Shown here: positions 1 to 5,818 of the stretch, piece after piece
Position numbering within the stretch: position 1 is the first letter of the stretch
Layout: the number at the start of each line of letters is the position of its first letter
Origin: Pseudomonadota bacterium
Lineage (GTDB): Bacteria; Pseudomonadota; Gammaproteobacteria; SZUA-229
Reading direction: 5' to 3'
Assembly (NCBI GenBank): GCA_015222965.1
Contig: JADFWF010000009.1
Span: 1 to 6,288 of the forward strand
DNA length: 6,288 nt
Notes under the pieces: model-generated
The model's database searches: none
What the model saw: the letters and a program-made list of their open reading frames with translations, nothing else
What the model was told of the DNA's origin: nothing
Made by a program: the position numbers and the translations under genes

Positions 1-1638
1 CAGCTAAGGGGCTGGTATAGACATCTCAGTATTTTTTATTATGTCTTCAGCCTGCTCTGGCTGCTCATCTTCTTGCTGTTTATCTCGGAAGATGAGTACA
101 AACTGCACTATATAGCGATATTTACCGAGATCGGTGCAGCTGTCGTGGCTTCTGTTTTACTGGTTCCTGACAAGCGGCTGTTTAAACCGACCGTAATCAC
201 CCTGATGTTGCCGTTGGTTATCTATTTCGCCTTTATCGGTGAGTGGTTTGGTTATGTATTGTCCGTCTTTGCCTGTATATTCACCTGGGTGCTGATCTAT
301 GCCGCAGAGAGCAGCCATAAATTATTGATACAGACGAACTTTCAGGCCAATCATGACTTTCTTACCGGGCTGAAAAATCGTTATTATTTTATCGGTTACC
401 TGCAGACACTGATGTCCACGCTGCAGCGCTCACATACCTGGTCGTATTTATTATTGATCGATCTTGATCACTTCAAGACGATCAACGATTCGCTGGGACA
501 TGATATTGGTGATCACCTGTTACAGGAGGTATCAAACAGGATCGACACGCAGAAAGATGATGACAGTCTACTGGCGAGGTTAGGCGGTGATGAATTTGTC
601 ATCGTCGGCCTTGAATACGAGGATAAGGCCGAGTGCCGTAAACAGGCTGAATCGATGGCGAATAACATCTTACAGACGCTTAAGGATAGTTATCAAGTCG
701 ATCTGCATAGGCTGTATATCAGTGCCAGCATAGGCGTTAACCTGATCGATGGTAAAAATGATGATGCCAACCGCCTGATCAAAGAGGCCGACATCGCCAT
801 GTACGAAGCGAAGGACAGAGGCCGTGATGGCGTTATCGTGTTCGATGATGCGATGCAGGAACGTATCGAGCATAATCTTGAACTCGAGCAGCTATTGCAT
901 TTTGCTCTGGAAAACAATGAGCTTAGCCTTAACTACCAGCCGCAGATGGATAAAGACGATAATATCATTGGCGTGGAAGCGCTGGCACGTTGGAACAATA
1001 AAAAACTTGGGCCCATCGCACCCGCTGATTTCATCCCTATCGCTGAGCAGACAGGTTCGATAATAGAGATCGGGGGATTCATCATGGAAACAGCTTTTCG
1101 AACCTTGAGCGAATGGCAGAAACTGGGCGTCTCAGTTGATCAGTTCTCTATCAATGTCAGCATGCGCCAGTTTTTCTATTATGATTTTGTTAAGGACGTG
1201 TTTGCATTGTGCGATAAATACCTCACCGAAGAAACCAGGAAAAAAGTAATCTTCGAAGTGACAGAAAGCATCATCGCCGAGGATGTTGATAAGGTCGTGA
1301 ACATCATGGAAAAGATAAAAAAACTGGGTATCCGTTTTTCTATGGATGACTTTGGCACCGGTTACAGCTCTTTGAGCTACCTGAAACGTCTGCCGATCGA
1401 TGAGATAAAAATTGACCGCTCTTTCGTGTCCGAGTTAAACAGAGAAACGACTGATCAGGTAATGGTACGAAGCATCCTGTATATGGCCAAACATTTTGAT
1501 CTGAAAGTGGTTGCCGAAGGTGTCGAAACAGAAGAGCAACTAGCTATCCTGCGTAACGATGACTGCAATTTTTACCAGGGATATTATTATTCAGCCCCGC
1601 TCAGCTATGATGATTTTGTAGATTTTTATAAAAAGTAA
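1..1638 (+). CDS. Membrane-bound GGDEF-EAL c-di-GMP protein, 5' end outside window
   Basis: The frame is open from base 1 to the TAA at 1636-1638. The only in-frame start-like codon near the left edge is a TTG at 73, which lies inside a hydrophobic helix, so the real start is upstream of the window. Counting from the first codon here, about four membrane segments are visible (roughly 10-28, 37-55, 64-80, 83-101). They are followed by a GGDEF domain (DFLTGLKNR at 119-127, DLDHFKTIND at 154-163, GGDEF at 195-199) and an EAL domain (EAL at 326-328, Asn385, Glu419/Glu422, DDFGTG from 449, Lys470, EGVE from 506, QG at 526). All the EAL metal- and substrate-binding signatures are present, so c-di-GMP phosphodiesterase activity is likely. 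The GGDEF motif is intact, but the usual upstream RxxD inhibitory site reads DDDS. The GGDEF domain could therefore be an active cyclase without product inhibition or a GTP-binding regulatory domain. No known sensory domain is recognised in the membrane part. The net activity cannot be read from sequence. Confidence 0.95.
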   Translation, partial: QLRGWYRHLSIFYYVFSLLWLLIFLLFISEDEYKLHYIAIFTEIGAAVVASVLLVPDKRLFKPTVITLMLPLVIYFAFIGEWFGYVLSVFACIFTWVLIYAAESSHKLLIQTNFQANHDFLTGLKNRYYFIGYLQTLMSTLQRSHTWSYLLLIDLDHFKTINDSLGHDIGDHLLQEVSNRIDTQKDDDSLLARLGGDEFVIVGLEYEDKAECRKQAESMANNILQTLKDSYQVDLHRLYISASIGVNLIDGKNDDANRLIKEADIAMYEAKDRGRDGVIVFDDAMQERIEHNLELEQLLHFALENNELSLNYQPQMDKDDNIIGVEALARWNNKKLGPIAPADFIPIAEQTGSIIEIGGFIMETAFRTLSEWQKLGVSVDQFSINVSMRQFFYYDFVKDVFALCDKYLTEETRKKVIFEVTESIIAEDVDKVVNIMEKIKKLGIRFSMDDFGTGYSSLSYLKRLPIDEIKIDRSFVSELNRETTDQVMVRSILYMAKHFDLKVVAEGVETEEQLAILRNDDCNFYQGYYYSAPLSYDDFVDFYKK

Positions 1639-1686
1639 CCACAGCCTGTAATCTCGATCAACGGGAGACTTGACCGTATTATTGGG

Positions 1687-2205
1687 TTATTTTTTCCCGA
1701 CGGCCTTAATCTTTTCGATCAGCTCGTCTGAATCCCATTCTACGCCGCCGAACAGTGTGTAACGGATGTTACCTTCAGGACCGACGATGAAGTTTGATGG
1801 GGCAGCGAAGACTTTCCAGTCACCGATGCTCTGCCCGTCTTCATCCATTAATATGGTGAATTCAGGTTTTACTTCGCTGACAAACTGTTTTACTTCTGCT
1901 TCGGTTTCGCCCATATCTACAGCGAGGATCTTGAAGGGTACATCGCCCATCTTTGCTTTCATCTTGTTCATCGATGGCATCTCCTGGCGACAGGGTCCGC
2001 AGTAGGTTGCCCAGAACTGTACCAACACGACCTGTCCTCTATAGTCTTTCAGGTCGTGTGTTTTTCCGTTGAGATCTTTTAGTGTTAATGCCGGTGCGGC
2101 AACTTTACCTTCGACGGGTTTCAGGGTTGCTGCCTGCACAGACGATAAAAAAAATGGGCCGGACATACCAAGTAACACAACAAGTATTAATAATCGTTTA
2201 ATCAT
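1687..2205 (-). CDS. TlpA-like periplasmic thiol-disulfide oxidoreductase
   Basis: A 172-residue exported thioredoxin-fold protein of the TlpA/ResA/AhpC-TSA type. Residues 1-25 form a signal peptide (MIKR, then a hydrophobic core, ending in SVQA) with likely cleavage after Ala25. The mature part shows the TlpA layout: a DLNGKTHDLKDYRGQ segment (44-58), the active site WATYCGPC with redox cysteines Cys69 and Cys72, and the cis-proline at Pro136 (FAAPSNFIV). Family members reduce disulfides in the periplasm, often during cytochrome c maturation, or serve a dedicated partner. The substrate here is unknown, but a diheme cytochrome c gene lies two genes away. The gene directly follows the hydrolase-like gene, and its AGGA Shine-Dalgarno site overlaps that gene's stop codon, which supports one operon. 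Length is normal for a single-domain TlpA. The start is supported by the signal peptide beginning at this Met. Confidence 0.93.
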   Translation of the reverse strand: MIKRLLILVVLLGMSGPFFLSSVQAATLKPVEGKVAAPALTLKDLNGKTHDLKDYRGQVVLVQFWATYCGPCRQEMPSMNKMKAKMGDVPFKILAVDMGETEAEVKQFVSEVKPEFTILMDEDGQSIGDWKVFAAPSNFIVGPEGNIRYTLFGGVEWDSDELIEKIKAVGKK

Positions 2206-2216
2206 CGGTTTTTAAT

Positions 2217-2221
2217 TCCTA
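2217..2221 (-). promoter_or_regulatory. Ribosome binding site of the tlpA-like gene overlapping the upstream stop codon
   Basis: On the minus strand the TAG stop of the hydrolase-like gene (2221-2219) runs into AGGA (2220-2217), which is 11 bases before the ATG of the TlpA-like gene. The overlap suggests translational coupling of the two genes. The spacing is a little longer than ideal. Confidence 0.55.
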
Positions 2222-2965
2222 GAGATAAAATAAGCTTACTTTGATAAGTCCCGCCATCTGCGAGGTAACGACGTCTTCTGACCGGTTTGTGTCCTGCCGT
2301 TTGAAAAAGAATCCGCGCACATTAGGAATTACTTTAGCTGTAACTGTGCTGCCGCTTTTTTGTAACTCATTGCTTAGTGTATTGATGCCCCAGCGGTTCG
2401 GTGTGCGCCCGCCTTCGAGCAGCACGATGGGTAAACGGGTTTTACCGACTGCATCAACATATTCGGGCATTTTTCCCGGTACGGGCGTTTCTTTGAACAA
2501 GCGTGGGAACATCAGTATTGCGCCTGCCAGTGTTTCTTCATTACTGGCTTCCCAATGGCTGGCCGCGCGTAGTATCAGTTCGGTGTCGGGGCCACTGGCG
2601 ACGAGGTATACCTTTTTGCCAGTTTTAACGGCTGCATCGATTATTGCTGTGAGTGTGTCGGTGGAGATATCCGCCAGGCTGCTGCGAACCTTGGGCAGCA
2701 TAAAGCCGGATAACATGTCTGGCATCCAGACTTCGATGCCGTCATCAGCCAGCGAGTTCGCAGTTTTTTCTTCGGCGATGCTTTTGCCTTCATCACAGGG
2801 AAACCCCAGTAACAGGACATTGCCTTCTGCCGGAAACACGCGGACTTCGATATCGGCCTCATCGGTTTCGATAACTTTAATTTCTTTTGCCTGAACATTG
2901 GTCTGTACGGCTGTAGTAAGTACGAGAAGTATCAGGCTGAGCAATGCAGTTTTTATATTCATCAT
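2219..2965 (-). CDS. Exported alpha/beta-hydrolase-like protein with a degenerate catalytic site
   Basis: A 248-residue protein with an N-terminal signal peptide (residues 1-26, ending NVQA) and a mature domain whose strand-helix order resembles an alpha/beta hydrolase. It has a strand VLLLGFP (50-56), a helix, strand IEVWMPDML (77-85), a long helix, strand KVYLVAS (118-124), strand AGAILMFP (147-154), strand PIVLLEGG (179-186) and strand VTAKVIPNV (208-216). The nucleophile elbow expected as GxSxG reads VASGP around Ser124. The C-terminal segment after NVRGFFF (215-221), where the catalytic His would sit, has none; the only His in the protein is His137. The canonical Ser-His-Asp triad therefore appears incomplete, and a binding or chaperone role is as plausible as an enzyme. 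Two adjacent ATG codons (2965 and 2962) could start it, and no strong Shine-Dalgarno site is seen. It is followed at 13 bp by the TlpA-like gene. The precise family is not recognised. Confidence 0.85.
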   Translation of the reverse strand: MMNIKTALLSLILLVLTTAVQTNVQAKEIKVIETDEADIEVRVFPAEGNVLLLGFPCDEGKSIAEEKTANSLADDGIEVWMPDMLSGFMLPKVRSSLADISTDTLTAIIDAAVKTGKKVYLVASGPDTELILRAASHWEASNEETLAGAILMFPRLFKETPVPGKMPEYVDAVGKTRLPIVLLEGGRTPNRWGINTLSNELQKSGSTVTAKVIPNVRGFFFKRQDTNRSEDVVTSQMAGLIKVSLFYL

Positions 2966-3088
2966 TGTTTTGTTTGGGTTATAAATAATCGTCGTCTAAC
3001 AATGCTAAGCTACGCGCGAAAACGGGAACCTTACTTCTGCAGCGGATTACCGCCATCAAAAGTTACTTACAAGTTAAGCGATAACACT
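2966..3088. promoter_or_regulatory. Divergent intergenic region between hydrolase/tlpA pair and diheme cytochrome
   Basis: This gap of about 120 bp should hold back-to-back promoters if the cytochrome starts at 3089. For the minus strand, a poor -35-like TTAGCA (3008-3003) lies 17 bases before TTTATA (2985-2980), with an alternative TATAAC at 2983-2978. For the plus strand, GATAAC (3080-3085) lies too close to the ATG to be a confident -10. The boxes are weak matches to sigma-70 consensus. The call rests mainly on the divergent gene arrangement. Confidence 0.3.
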
Positions 3089-3802
3089 ATGATTGTTAAA
3101 GAATTAATTTCAGAACATTTAACTTCGAAACATTTGAATCGATTTTTACACCGACGTTTTCTGACAGGCATTTTAGCATTAACAGGGGTTATGCCGCTTT
3201 GCGCTATATCAACAAACGCTAATATATCACAAGTTAACTTATCGCAGGAGTTCACCCGGGCACTGGAATTGGCACCAGATGTCAAAAATGGTGAAAAAAT
3301 CTATCCTTTGTGTGCCAGTTGCCACATGAAAAACGGTTGGGGCAAAAGAGACGGTAGTTTTCCGGTTATCGCAGGCCAGCACCGCAATGTGCTGATAAAG
3401 CAGCTGGCTGATATCCGCTCGAAGAACCGTGAGAACCCTACCATGTACCCTTTTACCGACCCGGGCTCTATCGGTGGCATGCAGGGTATCAGTGATGTTA
3501 CTGCCTATATCGCCTCGATGGAGAAAGACCCTGAGCCTGGCGTGGGTGATGGTAAGAACCTGGATCTTGGCAAAGACATCTATCAGAAGCGATGCCTGCG
3601 GTGCCATGGCGCCGAGGGCCAGGGCAATAATGAAGCCTTCTTCCCTCGCCTGAAAGGACAGCATCATGCTTATCTGCTGCGCCAGCTAAAATGGATCCGC
3701 GACGGATATCGTAAAAACGCTAACGAAGTGATGGTGACCGAGGTTAAGGCTTTGTCTGACGATGAACTGGACGCGGTGGCAGATTATTTGTCCAGGCTTT
3801 GA
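3089..3802 (+). CDS. Secreted diheme cytochrome c (cytochrome c4-like)
   Basis: From the ATG at 3089 the product is 237 residues. An in-frame ATG at 3002 would add 29 residues lacking hydrophobic character, and starting at 3089 leaves room for a promoter. Neither start has a clear Shine-Dalgarno site. In the 237-residue form, a basic stretch with a hydrophobic core (RRFLTGILALTGV at 22-34, ending near STNA) is an export signal. Two cytochrome c domains follow. Domain 1 has CASCH (75-79) and FPVIAGQH, with Met120 (PTMYPF) or Met131 as possible sixth ligand. Domain 2 has CLRCH (169-173), FPRLKGQH, WIRDGYRKNA and Met215 in the position typical of c4 proteins, ending LSDDELDAVADYLSRL. The paired FPxxxGQH plus QLxxIR pattern is that of the c4 family, which shuttles electrons in the periplasm between quinol-side complexes and terminal oxidases or reductases. 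The partner here is unknown. The 5' portion is noticeably more AT-rich than the rest. Confidence 0.92.
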   Translation: MIVKELISEHLTSKHLNRFLHRRFLTGILALTGVMPLCAISTNANISQVNLSQEFTRALELAPDVKNGEKIYPLCASCHMKNGWGKRDGSFPVIAGQHRNVLIKQLADIRSKNRENPTMYPFTDPGSIGGMQGISDVTAYIASMEKDPEPGVGDGKNLDLGKDIYQKRCLRCHGAEGQGNNEAFFPRLKGQHHAYLLRQLKWIRDGYRKNANEVMVTEVKALSDDELDAVADYLSRL

Positions 3803-3817
3803 AATGCAGGTGTGACT

Positions 3818-3836
3818 AAATCGTCTGGAACGATTT
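3818..3836. terminator. Possible bidirectional hairpin after the cytochrome gene
   Basis: A perfect 7-bp stem, AAATCGT / ACGATTT, with a 5-base loop CTGGA lies 15 bases after the cytochrome stop codon in a tail-to-tail gap. The stem is not GC-rich and no uninterrupted T-run follows on either strand, so it is at best a weak or factor-assisted terminator. Confidence 0.3.
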
Positions 3837-3979
3837 GAATGCAAGCCCAAACGGGGTGAGGCACATTGTTGGTAGTTTGTGTTGGCCTCATCGACAACTG
3901 CTCCAGTGTTGCCATACACTTTGCAAGTATTTTTGTCATCAGTAACAAAAATAGTGTTAATAGCATTGTCCATAGATTC

Positions 3980-3995
3980 ACAATTAAATAATTGT
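3980..3995. repeat. AT-rich palindrome near the exonuclease 3' end
   Basis: ACAATTA-aa-TAATTGT is a perfect inverted repeat with 7-base arms and a 2-base centre, located 7 bases past the exonuclease stop codon. The centre is too short for a good RNA hairpin loop. The form is like a protein-binding operator, but an AT-rich palindrome of this size could arise by chance. The rest of the 200-bp gap 3803-4002 shows no convincing gene. Confidence 0.35.
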
Positions 3996-4002
3996 AGATG
4001 AA

Positions 4003-4509
4003 CTAATCCTGATATTTCCAACCTTCACTTTCGGCAATCATGACAATCTTTGCACTTGCCCTGGCGTCAGACAAAGCCTCATGGTGATTCAGGGGTATAT
4101 CTAGCGCATCACACACATTATTCAGTTTTGTCGGGTTTATCCCCCATTGGCTCCTTGCTAGCCTCACTGTACACATAAATGGCACATCAGGCACTTGTAT
4201 GTCATATTCTTCACAACATTTATTAAGTACGCCTTTGTCGAAGGGCGCATTGTGTGCAACTAAATATTCAGCCTGGCTGATTATCTCATCAAGATTTGGC
4301 CACAACTCTTCAAATGTCATCTCGTCTTTAACATCATTCCACGTAAGGCCATGAATATCCGTGAATAAAAATTGCCTTGTAGGTGGTTTTATCAGAAACA
4401 CCTCTTCAGAGATTATTTGACTATCTGCTACAGTTACCAACCCAACTGAACAGGCACTAGCTCGGCTATTATTTGCAGTCTCAAAATCTATTGCAACAAA
4501 TTTACTCAT
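4003..4509 (-). CDS. DEDDh-family 3'-5' exonuclease (DnaQ/RNase T-like)
   Basis: A 168-residue stand-alone exonuclease domain. The first motif is VAIDFETAN, supplying Asp8 and Glu10. The second is VAHNAPFDKGVL with Asp91. The third is HHEALSDARASA with His143 and Asp148, giving the full DEDDh set of metal-binding and general-base residues. This fold removes nucleotides from 3' ends of DNA or RNA using two metal ions and includes DNA polymerase III epsilon, RNase T and oligoribonuclease-related enzymes. No C-terminal polymerase-binding tail or other domain is present, so it is probably not the replicative proofreading subunit. The start is supported by AAGGT (4521-4517 on the minus strand) 7 bases upstream of the ATG. 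No signal peptide is seen, so it is cytoplasmic. The gene lies 90 bp after the amidohydrolase-family gene and appears more AT-rich than its neighbours. The exact substrate cannot be assigned. Confidence 0.93.
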   Translation of the reverse strand: MSKFVAIDFETANNSRASACSVGLVTVADSQIISEEVFLIKPPTRQFLFTDIHGLTWNDVKDEMTFEELWPNLDEIISQAEYLVAHNAPFDKGVLNKCCEEYDIQVPDVPFMCTVRLARSQWGINPTKLNNVCDALDIPLNHHEALSDARASAKIVMIAESEGWKYQD

Positions 4510-4536
4510 GTCTTCTACCTTTACATACCACTTGTG

Positions 4537-4571
4537 ACTATATCTAATTTCTATTTACGAAATACGAAATT
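4537..4571 (-). promoter_or_regulatory. Possible promoter and repeat motif upstream of the exonuclease
   Basis: On the minus strand TATAGT (4542-4537) matches the sigma-70 -10 box at five of six positions and sits just upstream of the exonuclease. No good -35 box is seen. The same AT-rich stretch holds a tandem ACGAAAT-ACGAAAT (4557-4570, plus strand) and an inverted pair AATTTC (4546-4551) / GAAATT (4566-4571). These might be regulator-binding or may be chance. Confidence 0.3.
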
Positions 4572-4599
4572 AAAAATGAAAGATTATTATGATTCTACC

Positions 4600-5367
4600 C
4601 TATTGCGCCTGCGTGATGATCCGTTTCAAAATATTTTGCAGCTGTGAAAATTCAGGCTCTTTTTTACTTATATCAACAGGCTCATCACACAGATACAGAC
4701 TACGGTTGATCTCGATCATCACAGATTTTACTCTGGAGTCTTTACCGTAATATTGTAATGGCACGATTGTACCTGCATAAGGTTTATTAACCGATACTGA
4801 TAAATCCTCCTCGACAAAACACTGTGTCAGCAACTCCACAAGACTGTCAGGGGTATGAAAGCCGTCAGTGCCAATGCAGATATCTGGCCGTTCAAGGTGC
4901 TGGTCTAAATCCACAGGCAACGGACGAGATGGAAATGAATGTGCATCAATGATGAGTACTGAACCGGATGCCTCCAGAGCTTGACTGGTAAACGCTTCAA
5001 GTCTGCGATGGTGTGGCCAGTAATAGTCGTTTAGCAGTCGGGCTCTATCTTTAACAGAACATCGCCGCCGCAACACACCACCATCAACTGTGCGCACATA
5101 CACAGCCCCCTGCCCGTATTTAGACATGGGCTCAAGGTTATCATCAGAAAACCGTTCAAGATCCGCCACGTAGCGGCTGACAGGGTATCGACGTACAGAG
5201 ACAGAATCATTCTCAATCGAAAACTGTTCATCCGTATAATGGTCAGTCAGCCGGTCCAGTTCATCCTCGAGCTCCCGGTCACGCAGACAGAACGAGCTGC
5301 GGACATCATCCGGAATCGTACGAGAAGCATGCGGAATATGTACGATGGTCGATGTAACAGGTTTCAT
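4600..5367 (-). CDS. N-formylglutamate amidohydrolase family protein
   Basis: The protein is 255 residues from the ATG at 5367. This start is preferred to an ATG at 5412 because AGGGTGG lies just upstream, homology-like sequence begins immediately, and it makes an ATGA overlap with the preceding gene. Family signatures in order are VHIPHASRTIP (9-19), DHYTDEQF (42-49), VADLERFSDD (67-76), YYWPHHRRL (115-123), DAHSFPS (141-147), NKPYAGTIVP (194-203) and MIEINRSLYL (217-226). HutG-type members hydrolyse N-formyl-L-glutamate to formate and glutamate in histidine degradation, using conserved His/Asp/Glu residues at a metal site. No other hut gene is present in the window, so the true substrate may be another N-formyl or N-acyl amino acid. 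No signal peptide is seen, so the protein is cytoplasmic. The family call is firm; the substrate is not. Confidence 0.88.
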   Translation of the reverse strand: MKPVTSTIVHIPHASRTIPDDVRSSFCLRDRELEDELDRLTDHYTDEQFSIENDSVSVRRYPVSRYVADLERFSDDNLEPMSKYGQGAVYVRTVDGGVLRRRCSVKDRARLLNDYYWPHHRRLEAFTSQALEASGSVLIIDAHSFPSRPLPVDLDQHLERPDICIGTDGFHTPDSLVELLTQCFVEEDLSVSVNKPYAGTIVPLQYYGKDSRVKSVMIEINRSLYLCDEPVDISKKEPEFSQLQNILKRIITQAQ

Positions 5368-5645
5368 GTAACCACCCTGTAACCGCTGTATCCCCTGTGA
5401 AACCTGACCCACTCATTCGCTTCATCGACCCCATACGCAGACTGGATCTGTATCGTGATGCTCATCTCGTTTGCTATATCATCTCCCGGATCGACCGCAC
5501 CTTTATCGACCTTACCCGCACCATAGACCGCGATGGCTTTGTCACCTGGGAAATATTCTGCATCCAGCCAATCGGGTATTTCGGGTGCTGCTGTAGACAG
5601 GTAATATGAAAAAGACTCACACCTGTCAAAATATTTATGGATCAT
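5364..5645 (-). CDS. Unrecognised 93-residue protein translationally coupled to the amidohydrolase
   Basis: I do not recognise this protein. It has no signal peptide, membrane segment or cysteine motif (a single Cys at residue 9). It is soluble-looking, rich in Tyr, Asp and Gly, with segments IPDWLDAEYFPGDKAIAVYG (23-42) and ANEWVRFHRGYSGYR (76-90). The case for a real gene is that its TGA stop overlaps the next gene's ATG as ATGA, the Shine-Dalgarno site of that gene lies inside it, and its composition is protein-like rather than repetitive. The case against is the lack of a Shine-Dalgarno site before its ATG at 5645. An in-frame TGA lies 33 to 31 bases upstream of the ATG, inside the right end of the inverted repeat read on this strand, so the start cannot be moved far. 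An earlier, longer 5' end may have been cut off by arrival of that repeat; this is inference. Confidence 0.6.
   Translation of the reverse strand: MIHKYFDRCESFSYYLSTAAPEIPDWLDAEYFPGDKAIAVYGAGKVDKGAVDPGDDIANEMSITIQIQSAYGVDEANEWVRFHRGYSGYRVVT
5372..5378 (-). promoter_or_regulatory. Ribosome binding site deciding the amidohydrolase start
   Basis: AGGGTGG on the minus strand, with AGGG 7 bases from the ATG at 5367, lies within the last codons of the 93-residue gene. It favours the 5367 start over the ATG at 5412 and supports coupled translation. Confidence 0.65.
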
Positions 5646-5669
5646 CGGGTTCAGGTGCCCACAAAAACA

Positions 5670-5719
5670 GGGTCAGAGAGCAATAAACTCTAATATTAGA
5701 AACAATTGCTCTCTGACCC
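5670..5719. repeat. Perfect 15-bp inverted repeat with nested palindrome, REP/RAYT-like
   Basis: GGGTCAGAGAGCAAT (5670-5684) is matched exactly by its reverse complement at 5705-5719, around a 20-base loop. Centred in the loop is a second perfect palindrome, TCTAATATTAGA (5689-5700), flanked by AAAC and AACA-like bases. Inverted repeats beginning GGGTCAGAG are, from memory, common in many environmental gammaproteobacteria and are associated with REP-associated tyrosine (Y1) transposases, but no transposase is encoded here. It lies in the divergent gap between the 93-residue gene and the permease gene. Confidence 0.85.
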
Positions 5720-5745
5720 CAATTGTTTAGTTTCAATTGTTTTTT
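5700..5745. repeat. CAATTGTTT reiterations and T-run flanking the inverted repeat
   Basis: AAACAATTG (5700-5708) is the exact reverse complement of CAATTGTTT at 5720-5728, and CAATTGTTT occurs again at 5734-5742, leading into six T residues (5740-5745). On the plus strand, 5700-5708 could pair with either downstream copy, in competition with the 15-bp stem. The second pairing would place the T-run directly after the stem. A transcriptional role is possible but unproven. Confidence 0.5.
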
Positions 5746-5805
5746 ATCTTGCGCGTTATTTGTCATCGTCCTCTTTAATTGCTTTAATTGACCTTCTGAT
5801 TTTTC

Positions 5806-5811
5806 AAAGGA
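5806..5811 (+). promoter_or_regulatory. Ribosome binding site of the permease gene
   Basis: AAAGGA lies 7 bases before the ATG at 5819. It fixes the start of a gene that is cut off by the window edge. Confidence 0.7.
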
Positions 5812-5818
5812 TTCATTC

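Noticed and set aside
1639..1686. A terminator between the GGDEF-EAL gene and the converging tlpA-like gene.
   Set aside because: Only a TCTC/GAGA 4-base pairing with no T-run is seen, so there is no supportable terminator.
2241..2894. A long 217-residue plus-strand frame antisense to the hydrolase-like gene.
   Set aside because: It is Ser/Leu-rich with no domain pattern, whereas the minus strand gives a signal peptide and fold-like sequence in operon with tlpA. It is a shadow frame.
3239..3667. A 142-residue minus-strand frame antisense to the cytochrome.
   Set aside because: The plus strand encodes two CxxCH heme sites in correct c4-type context, so the antisense frame is a shadow.
3686..4021. 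Two overlapping minus-strand frames across the 200-bp gap after the cytochrome (111 and 65 residues), one reading protein-like stretches, considered as a decayed gene.
   Set aside because: They overlap the exonuclease and cytochrome coding ends, show no family motif, and switching frames to join them is arbitrary. No Shine-Dalgarno site or homology can be shown.
5368..5412. A longer amidohydrolase starting at the ATG at 5412.
   Set aside because: The extra 15 residues lie before the family's first motif, overlap the upstream gene by 49 bases, and have no better ribosome site than the AGGGTGG before 5367.
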